From Verrucomicrobiota bacterium (GTDB lineage Bacteria; Verrucomicrobiota; Verrucomicrobiia; CAIQCK01), in the NCBI GenBank assembly GCA_016222825.1, contig JACRQF010000015.1, positions 423,646 through 487,645 of the forward strand: 64,000 nucleotides of DNA. The letters run 5' to 3'. The position numbers and the translations under genes were made by a program. The notes beneath the pieces are model-generated. The model had not been told where the DNA came from. It did not search any database and saw nothing but the letters and a program-made list of their open reading frames with translations. Below, in pieces: positions 17,473 to 24,861 of the stretch; position 1 is the first letter of the stretch, and each line of letters opens with the position of its first letter.

Positions 17473-18159
17473 ATGACCACCTTCACCCCCCAACAAGTCG
17501 CTGCGACGATTGACCACGCGGTGCTCAAGCCCAACTTCACCGACGCCGACATAGAGAAGCATGCCAAGATGTGCATTGCGCGCGGCGTGAAAAGCATGTG
17601 CGTTCGGCCGTGCGACGTGGCGCTCGCCGCGAAATGCCTCGCCGGCAGCAAAGTGCTCGTCTCCGTCGTCATCGGTTTCCCCCACGGCCACCACCGGTCG
17701 GAGGTCAAGGCGCTCGAAGCCGAACTGGCCATCAAGGACGGCGCGCGCGAACTCGACATGGTCATGAACATCGGCAAGTTCCTCGCCGGCGACTACGACT
17801 GTGTCCGCCGCGACATCGCCGCCGTCGTCGCTGTCGCGAAGCCGAATGGCGTGCTCGTGAAAGTCATTCAGGAGAGCGGCTACCTGACGCTCGACCAGGT
17901 CGCCAAAGCCTGCCTCATCACCGAGGAAGCCGGCGCGGACTTCGTGAAGACTTCCACCGGCTTCGGCCCCGGCAGCGCGACGCCGGAAATCATCGCCGTG
18001 ATGCTCAAGACCGTCGGCGGTCGTCTCGGCGTGAAACCTTCCGGCGGCATCCGCGACTGGAAGACCGCCGTCGGCTATTTGGAGCAAGGCGCCAACCGTC
18101 TCGGCGTCGGTTCCACGGAAGCCGTGCTCGATGGAGGTGCCGCCAGTGGCAACTATTAA
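17473..18159 (+). CDS. deoC: Deoxyribose-phosphate aldolase
   Basis: 228-residue class I aldolase, cleaving 2-deoxyribose-5-phosphate or a related deoxysugar phosphate into glyceraldehyde-3-phosphate and acetaldehyde. Family hallmarks are IDHAVLKPN near the start, a lysine in GVLVKVIQESGYL, the Schiff-base lysine in DFVKTSTGFGPGSAT and the phosphate-binding VKPSGGIRDW. Length is typical. Its 3' end overlaps the zinc alcohol dehydrogenase by up to 29 bases. No deo nucleoside genes are nearby, so a role in the local sugar pathway is more likely than nucleoside salvage. Confidence 0.92.
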   Translation: MTTFTPQQVAATIDHAVLKPNFTDADIEKHAKMCIARGVKSMCVRPCDVALAAKCLAGSKVLVSVVIGFPHGHHRSEVKALEAELAIKDGARELDMVMNIGKFLAGDYDCVRRDIAAVVAVAKPNGVLVKVIQESGYLTLDQVAKACLITEEAGADFVKTSTGFGPGSATPEIIAVMLKTVGGRLGVKPSGGIRDWKTAVGYLEQGANRLGVGSTEAVLDGGAASGNY

Positions 18160-19192
18160 AGCCGTCGTTTATCACGGCCCGCTCGACGTGCGTTGCGAGC
18201 AGGTTGCGATGCCCGCGTGTGGCGCGGACGAAATCCGCGTGAAGGTGGACGCCTGCGCCGTTTGCGGCTCGGACTGGAAAGCCTACAAGTCCGGCAACCC
18301 GCGCATGAAGCCGCCGATAACCATCGGTCATGAGTTCACCGGCCTGATCGAGACCGTTGGCGCGAACGTCCGCGGCTTTACCGTCGGCGAGCGCGTGGTC
18401 ATGGCGACCTCCATCTCCTGCGGCGAGTGCCTTTACTGCCGGCGCGGCTGGCGGAATCTCTGCACCGACCTGCGGCCGATGGGTTTCTACTACAACGGCG
18501 GCATGGCGGAGTTCGTCACGATTCCAGCGCGCGGCTTGCAGCAGGGCCACGTCGTCAAGGTTCCCGCCGGCGTCAAAGCCGTCCACGCCGCGCTCGCCGA
18601 GCCGGTGAGTTGCTGCGTCAATTCCACCGAGAACTGCAACATCGCCAAAGGCGACGTCGTCGCCGTGCTCGGCGCAGGCCCGATGGGCATCCTCAACGCG
18701 TGCGTCGCGCGCGAGTATGGCGCAGCAAAGATTATTCTCAGCGAAGTGAATCCCGCCCGTCTCAAACAAGCCGAGACGTTCGGCTTCGACCGGCTCGTGA
18801 ACCCCGCCACCGACGATCTTGCCAAGATCATCAAGGACGAAACCGCCGGTTACGGCGCCGATGTGGTCATCGTTGCCGCGCCCGCCGCGCAGCCGCAGGA
18901 GCAGGCGATGACGCTCGTCCGCAAGCGCGGCACCGTCTGTCTCTTCGCCTCGCTGCCCGCGGGCAAGAGCATGCTGAACGTGGACAGCCGTCCGATGCAC
19001 TACGGTGAGCTTCGCGTCATCGGCTCCAGCGACTCGACCGACGCCCACGTCCGCCGAGCGGTGGAGTTGATCGCCGGCGGCAGTCTGCCAGCAGAGAAGA
19101 TCGCCAGCCATGTCCTGAAACTCGACGACATCCAGCGCGCCTTTGCGCTGATGGAGAGCGGAGAGGCGTTGCGCGTGGTTCTAACGCCCTAG
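18131..19192 (+). CDS. Zinc-dependent alcohol dehydrogenase (sorbitol/threonine dehydrogenase-like)
   Basis: 353-residue medium-chain dehydrogenase. The catalytic zinc region is CAVCGSDWKAYKSGNPRMKPP then ITIGHEFTG. The structural zinc site CGECLYCRRGWRNLC has four cysteines in the standard spacing. The Rossmann loop is AVLGAGPMGILNAC. The ATG at 18131 lies inside deoC; GTG codons at 18137 and 18146 are alternative starts and match the family N-terminus (TIKAVVY) as well. The overlap implies translational coupling with the aldolase. It converges on and overlaps the next, opposite-strand gene by 12 bases. Confidence 0.88.
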   Translation: MEVPPVATIKAVVYHGPLDVRCEQVAMPACGADEIRVKVDACAVCGSDWKAYKSGNPRMKPPITIGHEFTGLIETVGANVRGFTVGERVVMATSISCGECLYCRRGWRNLCTDLRPMGFYYNGGMAEFVTIPARGLQQGHVVKVPAGVKAVHAALAEPVSCCVNSTENCNIAKGDVVAVLGAGPMGILNACVAREYGAAKIILSEVNPARLKQAETFGFDRLVNPATDDLAKIIKDETAGYGADVVIVAAPAAQPQEQAMTLVRKRGTVCLFASLPAGKSMLNVDSRPMHYGELRVIGSSDSTDAHVRRAVELIAGGSLPAEKIASHVLKLDDIQRAFALMESGEALRVVLTP

Positions 19193-21019
19193 CTTGCAGC
19201 GCATCAGCCGCGAGCCGCAGCCGTAGTAGAGCGTCTCGTCCTGCGTCACACAGAAGCCAAAGGCGCGTCTCAGCGAATCGTCTCGCGCGATAATCTTCGC
19301 GCTGTGGTCGGCGGAATCAATCGCGAAGACCGCGTCATCGCCCACACCGTAGATGAGGCCGCGCGGGCCGGTGGGTTCGTCGCTGAGTTCGGGGAAGCGG
19401 ATGCTTTTCACTGGCAGCGTGCCCGTGAAAACGACTTTCCGTTGCGCTGGGTCGAAGGCGTAGTATTGCGTGCCGGCAATGCCGTAGAGCAGGCCGTTGC
19501 GGGCCCGGACGACCGCGCCGTAGTGCTTCGTGCCGGGCACGGGTTGGGCGCGGAACGCCACCGTCTCGCGCTGGCAGTCCCAGAGGAACACGCACGCCTC
19601 CTTCTCCGTCGGGATGGCGCTGGAGCCGCCGCGCGTGGATGACGAGCAGAAGAGGCCACCGAGTTCTGGCACGGCAGTGAGTCCGAAAAGGCTCTGGTTG
19701 GTGATGACGTTGACCCAGACCTTGTGGGAGAAGTCGTTCGGGTTGACCCGCACGAGCGCGCCGCCGAGCCGGCCTTTGGAGGGGAAGGTGCCTGTGTAGA
19801 TCATGCCGTCGGGACCGAGCGCCAGTTGGACGGGCCGCTCCTGGCCTGCGACGGTGACGATGCGCCGCAGGTTGCCGGTTTTTTTGACCGGCGACGATGG
19901 GTCGAAGAAATCCACGCTCGCGAGCATGTAACTGCTCAGGAACAAGCCGGACGGATGGTTGAGCGTGTCATAGACTTGGATCGGTGCGGTGGAGAGCCGG
20001 CCGAGGTTGGTGAGTTGGCCGTTGCGCGTGTCGTAGCAGAAGGTGATGGCCGGGGAAAATGTGCCGCCGTAGATTTTGCCGTCGCGCTCGCAGCTCACGC
20101 TGAAGATCGAGCGGGGCATGCCTTCGTAGCGTGTCTGGAGGAGCGTGACCTTCCGCGTCTTCACGTCGGTCAACGCCAGCTTGCCCGCGGCGTTGATGGA
20201 GCCGACGATTTTGTCGCCGGCCACGAGCGGCTTGCGCGGCGCTGGCGGTTGGGTCTTGCCGATCTCAATGCGGTCGGGATGACAGCGGAACTTCGCGCTG
20301 CCCGATTCTCCATAGACATGGCCGTCCGCCGCCAGCCAGACGCGCGGGTTGCCTTGAGCCTTGGTCAACGCCGGCGGCAGAATCTGCTTCTTCGCGCCGG
20401 TGGTGGCGTCCACGGCCCAGAGTTCGCGGTGATGCAGGCCGACTGGGCAATAGATGATGTTGTCGGCGCTGGCGACGGGGAACAGGAGATAGCATTGCTT
20501 CGGGTCCTCGGACAGCCGGCCGAGGTTTTCCACCTTGCCGGTGCGCGGATCGCAGCGGACGAGCGCAGCCTGCGGATAGGTGCCCATGTAGAACTTCCCG
20601 TCCGGCCCAACGGCGCTGCCCAGCCAATAGCTGGCCGGTTTCGTCGGCGCGCCGAGATCCTTCAATTCGCGTTTGGCGACATCATACTTCAGGAAATGGC
20701 CGGGCGAACCGGTGTAGGCATAGAGCGAGCTTTCGTCAGTCTGGAAGAGCTGGATGTGCGTGCGGCCGAAGCGCGTGAGGTCCACCCACGTCACGTCGCC
20801 GCTTTCGAGATGAATGCCAACCAGCGCGTGTTTGTCAGGCGCTTCGTAATCGCTCCACGCCATGTAGCCGCCGCCAGCGTCCCGCGTCACGGTCTGCATC
20901 TGCAGTTCGCGCAACCGCACCGGCTCGCCCAGATCCTCGAAAGTGAAACCGCCATCCGCCGCGAAAGCGGGCAAAGCGGCCAGCCAAAGCAATCCGAGGA
21001 CAAGCCTTTGGGCTATCAT
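19181..21019 (-). CDS. Secreted beta-propeller repeat protein
   Basis: 612 residues from the ATG at 21019, which begins a signal peptide (MIAQRLVLGLLWLAALPAFAA). The mature protein is made of propeller-like repeats with DG(K/M)(F/I)Y(M/T)GT patterns: PDGKFYMGTYPQAALVRCD, RDGKIYGGTFSPAITFCYD, PDGMIYTGTFPSKGRLGG. No catalytic motif is apparent. Such proteins in this group are often periplasmic binding or lyase-like propellers. The gene is alone on its strand, convergent with the zinc alcohol dehydrogenase, so co-regulation with the sugar operon is not evident. Confidence 0.75.
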   Translation of the reverse strand: MIAQRLVLGLLWLAALPAFAADGGFTFEDLGEPVRLRELQMQTVTRDAGGGYMAWSDYEAPDKHALVGIHLESGDVTWVDLTRFGRTHIQLFQTDESSLYAYTGSPGHFLKYDVAKRELKDLGAPTKPASYWLGSAVGPDGKFYMGTYPQAALVRCDPRTGKVENLGRLSEDPKQCYLLFPVASADNIIYCPVGLHHRELWAVDATTGAKKQILPPALTKAQGNPRVWLAADGHVYGESGSAKFRCHPDRIEIGKTQPPAPRKPLVAGDKIVGSINAAGKLALTDVKTRKVTLLQTRYEGMPRSIFSVSCERDGKIYGGTFSPAITFCYDTRNGQLTNLGRLSTAPIQVYDTLNHPSGLFLSSYMLASVDFFDPSSPVKKTGNLRRIVTVAGQERPVQLALGPDGMIYTGTFPSKGRLGGALVRVNPNDFSHKVWVNVITNQSLFGLTAVPELGGLFCSSSTRGGSSAIPTEKEACVFLWDCQRETVAFRAQPVPGTKHYGAVVRARNGLLYGIAGTQYYAFDPAQRKVVFTGTLPVKSIRFPELSDEPTGPRGLIYGVGDDAVFAIDSADHSAKIIARDDSLRRAFGFCVTQDETLYYGCGSRLMRCKLGR

Positions 21020-21217
21020 GGGTCGAGTCTGCGCCCGGCGACTTTGCGCTTGCAAGCGCCGAGTGAATGGAGGTGAGAGAGACGCGGCAGTGGAAGTGCC
21101 GGATGGGGCGGCTACGCGCAGAGCGGATGAGAAGGCCGGCCGCATTCAGCCAGGCTCGTTCAACCCAGCATCGCGTCGGAGCTTCGCTCCGCTCCGTCCG
21201 ATGCCCTGCCTGTTTTG

Positions 21218-21688
21218 TCAGGCCGTTTTTTGGGTGCGGTAAGCATGGAGCTTCTGTTGGAGATACGGGTCGCTACTGGATGCCTCAAGCTCGTTGGCTA
21301 ACGCCTCAAGCCGCGGGCGGTAGAAGGCAGCCTCGTCGTGAGAAAGCACGCCGATGGACTCCGTGAGCAAACAGAAAGCCTGAAGCTGGCTGCAGATGGT
21401 GTCTGCCGGCCGGTTGGCGGACTTGCTGAGTTCGGCGTCCTGTAGTAGCAACTCGGCAAGCATCACAGCGCGTGGATAGCGCAAGCCGCCGCCCTGCTGC
21501 AAAAGCTCCCACAAAGCCTCTGGTGAGGAACGCCGCACTATCTCCAGCGGCAGGCCGATGGCCTGGCGGCAGTTTGCCTCGATTTCGAGAGCGGCCTCCG
21601 CGTCACGGCCAGCCTTCCTGTGGGCGATAATCGCGGCAAGCATCCGGCCTATCTGCTCCACCAACCGCATGATGTAATCCTGCGCCAT
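21218..21688 (-). CDS. Small helical cytoplasmic protein, DUF6483-like
   Basis: 156 residues, predicted all-helical, with the N-terminus QDYIMRLVEQIGRMLAAII. This resembles the start of DUF6483-type proteins, a tentative match from memory. There is no signal peptide or transmembrane segment. It lies 12 bases downstream of the membrane-protein gene on the same strand and is probably co-transcribed with it. Function unknown. Confidence 0.65.
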   Translation of the reverse strand: MAQDYIMRLVEQIGRMLAAIIAHRKAGRDAEAALEIEANCRQAIGLPLEIVRRSSPEALWELLQQGGGLRYPRAVMLAELLLQDAELSKSANRPADTICSQLQAFCLLTESIGVLSHDEAAFYRPRLEALANELEASSSDPYLQQKLHAYRTQKTA

Positions 21689-21700
21689 GGAACCAAGGGG

Positions 21701-22234
21701 CTAAACGGCCTGCCGCGCGGACAACCAAAGCGTCTCCAGTCTCGCGTGCAAGGCTCGGAACTCGGCGTCGTTGGTGAAGGCGCTCCGCGGAATCGGGGCG
21801 GCAACCAAGGGCGTGAAGAAAAGGAAAAGGTGCGTGTCGGTGACGACCACCTTGTGGATGTCGCGCCAAAGCGCCCGTGCCGTCGTGGTCTGCGTCGCGA
21901 CCTGCGCAAAATCCTCCTCGACGGTGAGCACCGACGGTCCGGCAAGTCGGGCCGTCGTCCGGGCGTTGATGATGCCCGCAAAACAACCCGTGGTGTAGGC
22001 CTTGTAAAACCTCGGAAAGCCAATGGTGAGGATGAGCGCGAGGGCGGCGCGCACCCAAAAGCCGCCGCCCATCTCGCGGAACTTCAAGTAGGGCAGGAGC
22101 ACGCTGAGCCATGCCAGCGCGGAAATAGCGAGCCACGCGAAGCGGGCAAAACGCCGCCCGAACACCGAATCGTCCAAGATGTGATTCAGCAGTGAGAGGT
22201 AGTCTCTGTCTGTGGTTTGATAGCGCACATCCAT
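21701..22234 (-). CDS. Membrane protein with YcxB-like C-terminal domain
   Basis: 177 residues from the ATG at 22234. Two hydrophobic helices (WLAISALAWLSVLLPYL and ALALILTIGFPRFYKAY) sit near residues 30-75. A cytoplasmic beta-rich domain follows, containing VLTVEEDFAQVATQTTTARALWRDIHKVVVTDTHLF-type residues and ending IPRSAF, the pattern of the YcxB-like C-terminal domain. Function of the family is unknown. The frame is open upstream to a TTG at 22315, but that extension is proline- and basic-rich and unlikely to be translated. Confidence 0.7.
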   Translation of the reverse strand: MDVRYQTTDRDYLSLLNHILDDSVFGRRFARFAWLAISALAWLSVLLPYLKFREMGGGFWVRAALALILTIGFPRFYKAYTTGCFAGIINARTTARLAGPSVLTVEEDFAQVATQTTTARALWRDIHKVVVTDTHLFLFFTPLVAAPIPRSAFTNDAEFRALHARLETLWLSARQAV

Positions 22235-22256
22235 TACGAGAGAGTGTCGAAGCGGC

Positions 22257-22418
22257 CTAAATTGTAAAACAACTGCGGGTTTGTCGCATAACACGGGGGG
22301 CGGAGCAAGAGTCAAAAGCCTGCTCTTTCACAGGGGCTGTGAGCGTTACGCGGTTGGTTGGTTCCATTATTGGACCGGCAAACACGAACAGAAGGCCCAA
22401 TAGGACGGCAGGTTTCAT
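22257..22418 (-). CDS. Possible small secreted peptide (doubtful)
   Basis: A 53-codon frame starting MKPAVLLGLLFVFAGPI looks like a signal peptide followed by about 35 polar residues with no recognised motif. Ribosome-binding signal is weak. It may be a chance frame or the truncated start of a lost lipoprotein gene. Confidence 0.2.
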   Translation of the reverse strand: MKPAVLLGLLFVFAGPIMEPTNRVTLTAPVKEQAFDSCSAPRVMRQTRSCFTI

Positions 22419-22476
22419 TCCGAACCCGAAGCTGCGGCTGCGCGAACACTTGGCAAAGGTGACGCGCTTCAAACGG

Positions 22477-22597
22477 CTTCCCTGAATATGGGAGGGGCCT
22501 CAGCACCTCGACGGCCATCGTGTTGTTGATGGGCCGTCAGGGGCCGGTCATTGACTTCTCCGCCCGGTTGGGGCGCTGAGACCCCACATTCAGGAAG
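22477..22597. repeat. Nested imperfect palindrome, about 120 bp
   Basis: The outer arms are about 22477-22504 (reading CTTCCCTGAATATGGG onward) and 22575-22597 (ending in CACATTCAGGAAG). They are complementary with a few mismatches and gaps. An inner hairpin pairs GACGGCC (22510-22516) with GGCCGTC (22532-22538). The arrangement suggests a MITE-like or structured intergenic element. Confidence 0.5.
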
Positions 22598-22655
22598 CGA
22601 CAGCCGATCTTCGGCGAGCTTGGAAGCCGCCGCCGTCTCGCTTACACTGCGCGCC

Positions 22656-23936
22656 ATGAGACAACCACTTCGGCTTCTGCTGGCGATCACGCTGGGCGTG
22701 AGCTTGAGTGCCGCTTCTTCGTCCTTGGCGGCTCCGCTGGCGCAGAGCGCGCACGAGTTCAAGGCGCAGCTCGCGGAGAATATCCTGCCCTATTGGTTCG
22801 ACACGGCGCAGGACACGGTCAACGGCGGTTATTTGCTTTCCGACGATCTTGTGAAAGGGCGCACCACGCTCAAGGAGAAGGCCATCGTCACACAGGCGCG
22901 GATGATCTGGACGTTCTCGCTGGCACACCGGAAGGGCTTCAGCGATGCGCATCGCGATTACTTGAAGGCGGCGGCGCAGGGCTATCGTTTTCTCATCGAG
23001 CATTTCCTCGACAAGGAACACGGCGGTTATTTCTGGAAGACGGACCTCGCCGGCAAACCGGTGAAGCAGCACAAGCTTGTCTATGGCGAGGCGTTCGTGA
23101 TCTATGCGCTGGTGGAGTATCACCGCGCCAGCGGCGACAAGGAGGCGCTGCGGCAAGCGATGGAGCTTTACCGGACGCTGCAAAAGCGCGCATACGACCT
23201 GAAACGCGGCGGCTGGGTGGAGCATTTCACGCGCGACTGGACGCCGCTGGCGCTGCGCGACCCGGCAGGTGAGGTGGAAGTGGCCGGCTTGAAGAGTGCA
23301 AACACCCACTTGCACTTGATGGAAGCGCTGACGGAGCTCTACGAGGTCACGCGCGACAGGAACGTCCGCAAGTCGCTGGAGGAATCGTTGCGGCTCAACA
23401 TGGAGTATTTCTATCCGCTTGACGCGGCCAAGTCGTGCTTCCATCGCAACCCCGACTGGAGCGAGGTGAGCGATCCTCGGAGCGCCGGCCTGTCCTACGG
23501 CCACAACGTGGAGTTTGCGTGGCTCATGATTCGCGCCGAGGAGGTGCTGGGCCGAAAACCGTCGTGGCCGCACTTCTGCGCGCACCTCGACCACGCGCTA
23601 AAAGTCGGTTACGACCGCGAACGCGGCGGGCTTTATCATCGCGGCATCGGCAACGAACCACCGTTCGACACGACGAAGGTTTGGTGGGTGCAGGCGGAGA
23701 TGATTGCGGCGTTCACCGACGCGCTGCGGCACAAGCCGGACGCCGCCTACGAAGCGGCGTTGGCGAAGACGCTGGAGTTTGTCGCGCGCTATATGACCGA
23801 TCCGAAGGACGGCGTTTGGGTGGACAGCGTGCTGGCCGACGGCCAGCCTCGGAACACGAGCAAGGCGCACAACTGGAAGGCGAACTATCACGACGTGCGC
23901 GCGCTGGTGAAGTTCGTGGAGGCGTTCGGCAAGTAA
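22656..23936 (+). CDS. Secreted N-acylglucosamine 2-epimerase (AGE) family protein
   Basis: 426 residues with a signal peptide (MRQPLRLLLAITLGVSLSAA). The (alpha/alpha)6-barrel shows AGE/cellobiose-epimerase motifs: NGGYLLSDDLV, KAIVTQARMIWTFSLAH, EHGGYFWKTD, KSANTHLHLMEALTELYE, LSYGHNVEFAWLM and KVWWVQAEMIAAF. Conserved histidines (in NTHLHL and YGHNVE) correspond to catalytic positions in such epimerases. Export is less usual for AGE enzymes and points to action on extracytoplasmic oligosaccharides. An SDR gene follows by 14 bases. Annotated substrates in the family range from N-acylglucosamine to mannose and cellobiose; the substrate here is not determined. Confidence 0.82.
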   Translation: MRQPLRLLLAITLGVSLSAASSSLAAPLAQSAHEFKAQLAENILPYWFDTAQDTVNGGYLLSDDLVKGRTTLKEKAIVTQARMIWTFSLAHRKGFSDAHRDYLKAAAQGYRFLIEHFLDKEHGGYFWKTDLAGKPVKQHKLVYGEAFVIYALVEYHRASGDKEALRQAMELYRTLQKRAYDLKRGGWVEHFTRDWTPLALRDPAGEVEVAGLKSANTHLHLMEALTELYEVTRDRNVRKSLEESLRLNMEYFYPLDAAKSCFHRNPDWSEVSDPRSAGLSYGHNVEFAWLMIRAEEVLGRKPSWPHFCAHLDHALKVGYDRERGGLYHRGIGNEPPFDTTKVWWVQAEMIAAFTDALRHKPDAAYEAALAKTLEFVARYMTDPKDGVWVDSVLADGQPRNTSKAHNWKANYHDVRALVKFVEAFGK

Positions 23937-23950
23937 ACGGAGAAAGACTC

Positions 23951-24712
23951 ATGGACCTGAAACTGAAAGACAAGGTGGTGCTGGTCACGGGCGGCTCGCA
24001 CGGGCTGGGCAGGGCGATTTGCCTCGGCTTGGCGGCGGAAGGCGCGAAGGTGGGCGTGAATTATCACCGCAACCCCGAAAAGGCCGACGCGGTCGTCGCT
24101 GAAATCCGCCGGCTGCACGACGTCGAGGCGGCGGGCGCGCGCGGCAACATCGCGAAGGAGACGGAGGTCATTCAGATGTTCGACGATCTGGAGCGGAGCC
24201 TCGGTCCGGTGGACGTGGTGGTGAACAACGCCGCTGTCTGCCCGGTCGGCCCGATCACCGAGATGAGCGAGGCGGATTGGAACCGGACGTTTCAGGTGAA
24301 CATGACCGGCACGTTCCTGTGCAGCCGCGAACTGGTGCGGCGGCTCCTGAAAGCCAAGCGCACCGGCCGCATCGTGAACATCTCCTCGCAAGCGGCCTTT
24401 CGCGGCTCGCAGTCGGGCAAGGCACCCTACGACGCGAGCAAGGGCGCGATCGTGGCGTTTACCGTGTCGCTGGCGCGCGAGCTGGCGCCGAAAAACATCT
24501 GCGTCAATTGCGTTGCACCCGGCTTCATGTATACCGAGATGCTGGCGCCGTTCATTGACGCGGATCGAGAGAAGTTCGAGAGCCGCGTGCCGCTGCATCG
24601 GATCGCGACGCTGGAGGAAGTCACGAACGTCGTCGTCTTCCTCGCCTCCGAGCGCTCCAGCTACATGACCGGCGCGACAGTGGACGTCAGCGGCGGGCTG
24701 GCGATGCGGTAG
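23951..24712 (+). CDS. Short-chain dehydrogenase/reductase (3-oxoacyl-ACP/glucose dehydrogenase-like)
   Basis: 253-residue classical SDR: TGGSHGLGRAICLGLAAEG cofactor loop, NNAAVCPVG, catalytic serine in VNISSQAAF, and Tyr-x-x-x-Lys in APYDASKGAIVAF. The C-terminus ends SYMTGATVDVSGGLAMR. The ATG at 23951 directly follows the epimerase gene. The last 17 codons (24661-24712) recur in diverged form at 34621-34672, on the far side of the five-gene cohesin/dockerin block. Confidence 0.9.
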   Translation: MDLKLKDKVVLVTGGSHGLGRAICLGLAAEGAKVGVNYHRNPEKADAVVAEIRRLHDVEAAGARGNIAKETEVIQMFDDLERSLGPVDVVVNNAAVCPVGPITEMSEADWNRTFQVNMTGTFLCSRELVRRLLKAKRTGRIVNISSQAAFRGSQSGKAPYDASKGAIVAFTVSLARELAPKNICVNCVAPGFMYTEMLAPFIDADREKFESRVPLHRIATLEEVTNVVVFLASERSSYMTGATVDVSGGLAMR

Positions 24713-24765
24713 CAGCGCCTGATTAGACACCGCGCTGGTTGAACTGAGACGTCTCGCAGGAAAGT

Positions 24766-24809
24766 CAGGAATTCAGGAATTGACGTTGGCTTTGCTTCGT
24801 TGCTACAAA
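24766..24809 (+). promoter_or_regulatory. Candidate sigma-70 promoter with tandem operator-like repeat
   Basis: TTGACG (24780-24785) and TACAAA (24804-24809) are separated by 18 bases and could be -35 and -10 boxes for the downstream five-gene block. Two perfect copies of CAGGAATT stand head to tail at 24766-24773 and 24774-24781, abutting the -35 box, where an activator or repressor could bind. Confidence 0.4.
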
Positions 24810-24861
24810 TGCATTGCTGAGTTGCCGGGTTTTGGTCGCAAAGAAACGGTCGAAACGTGGA

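Larger units (their letters stand above)
22235..22655. other. 421-bp intergenic region with a large nested palindrome
   Basis: Lies between the minus-strand YcxB-like gene and the plus-strand epimerase gene. It holds a doubtful small minus-strand frame (22257-22418) and a nested inverted repeat (22477-22597). It must also contain promoters in both directions. I saw no other coding signal. Confidence 0.6.
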
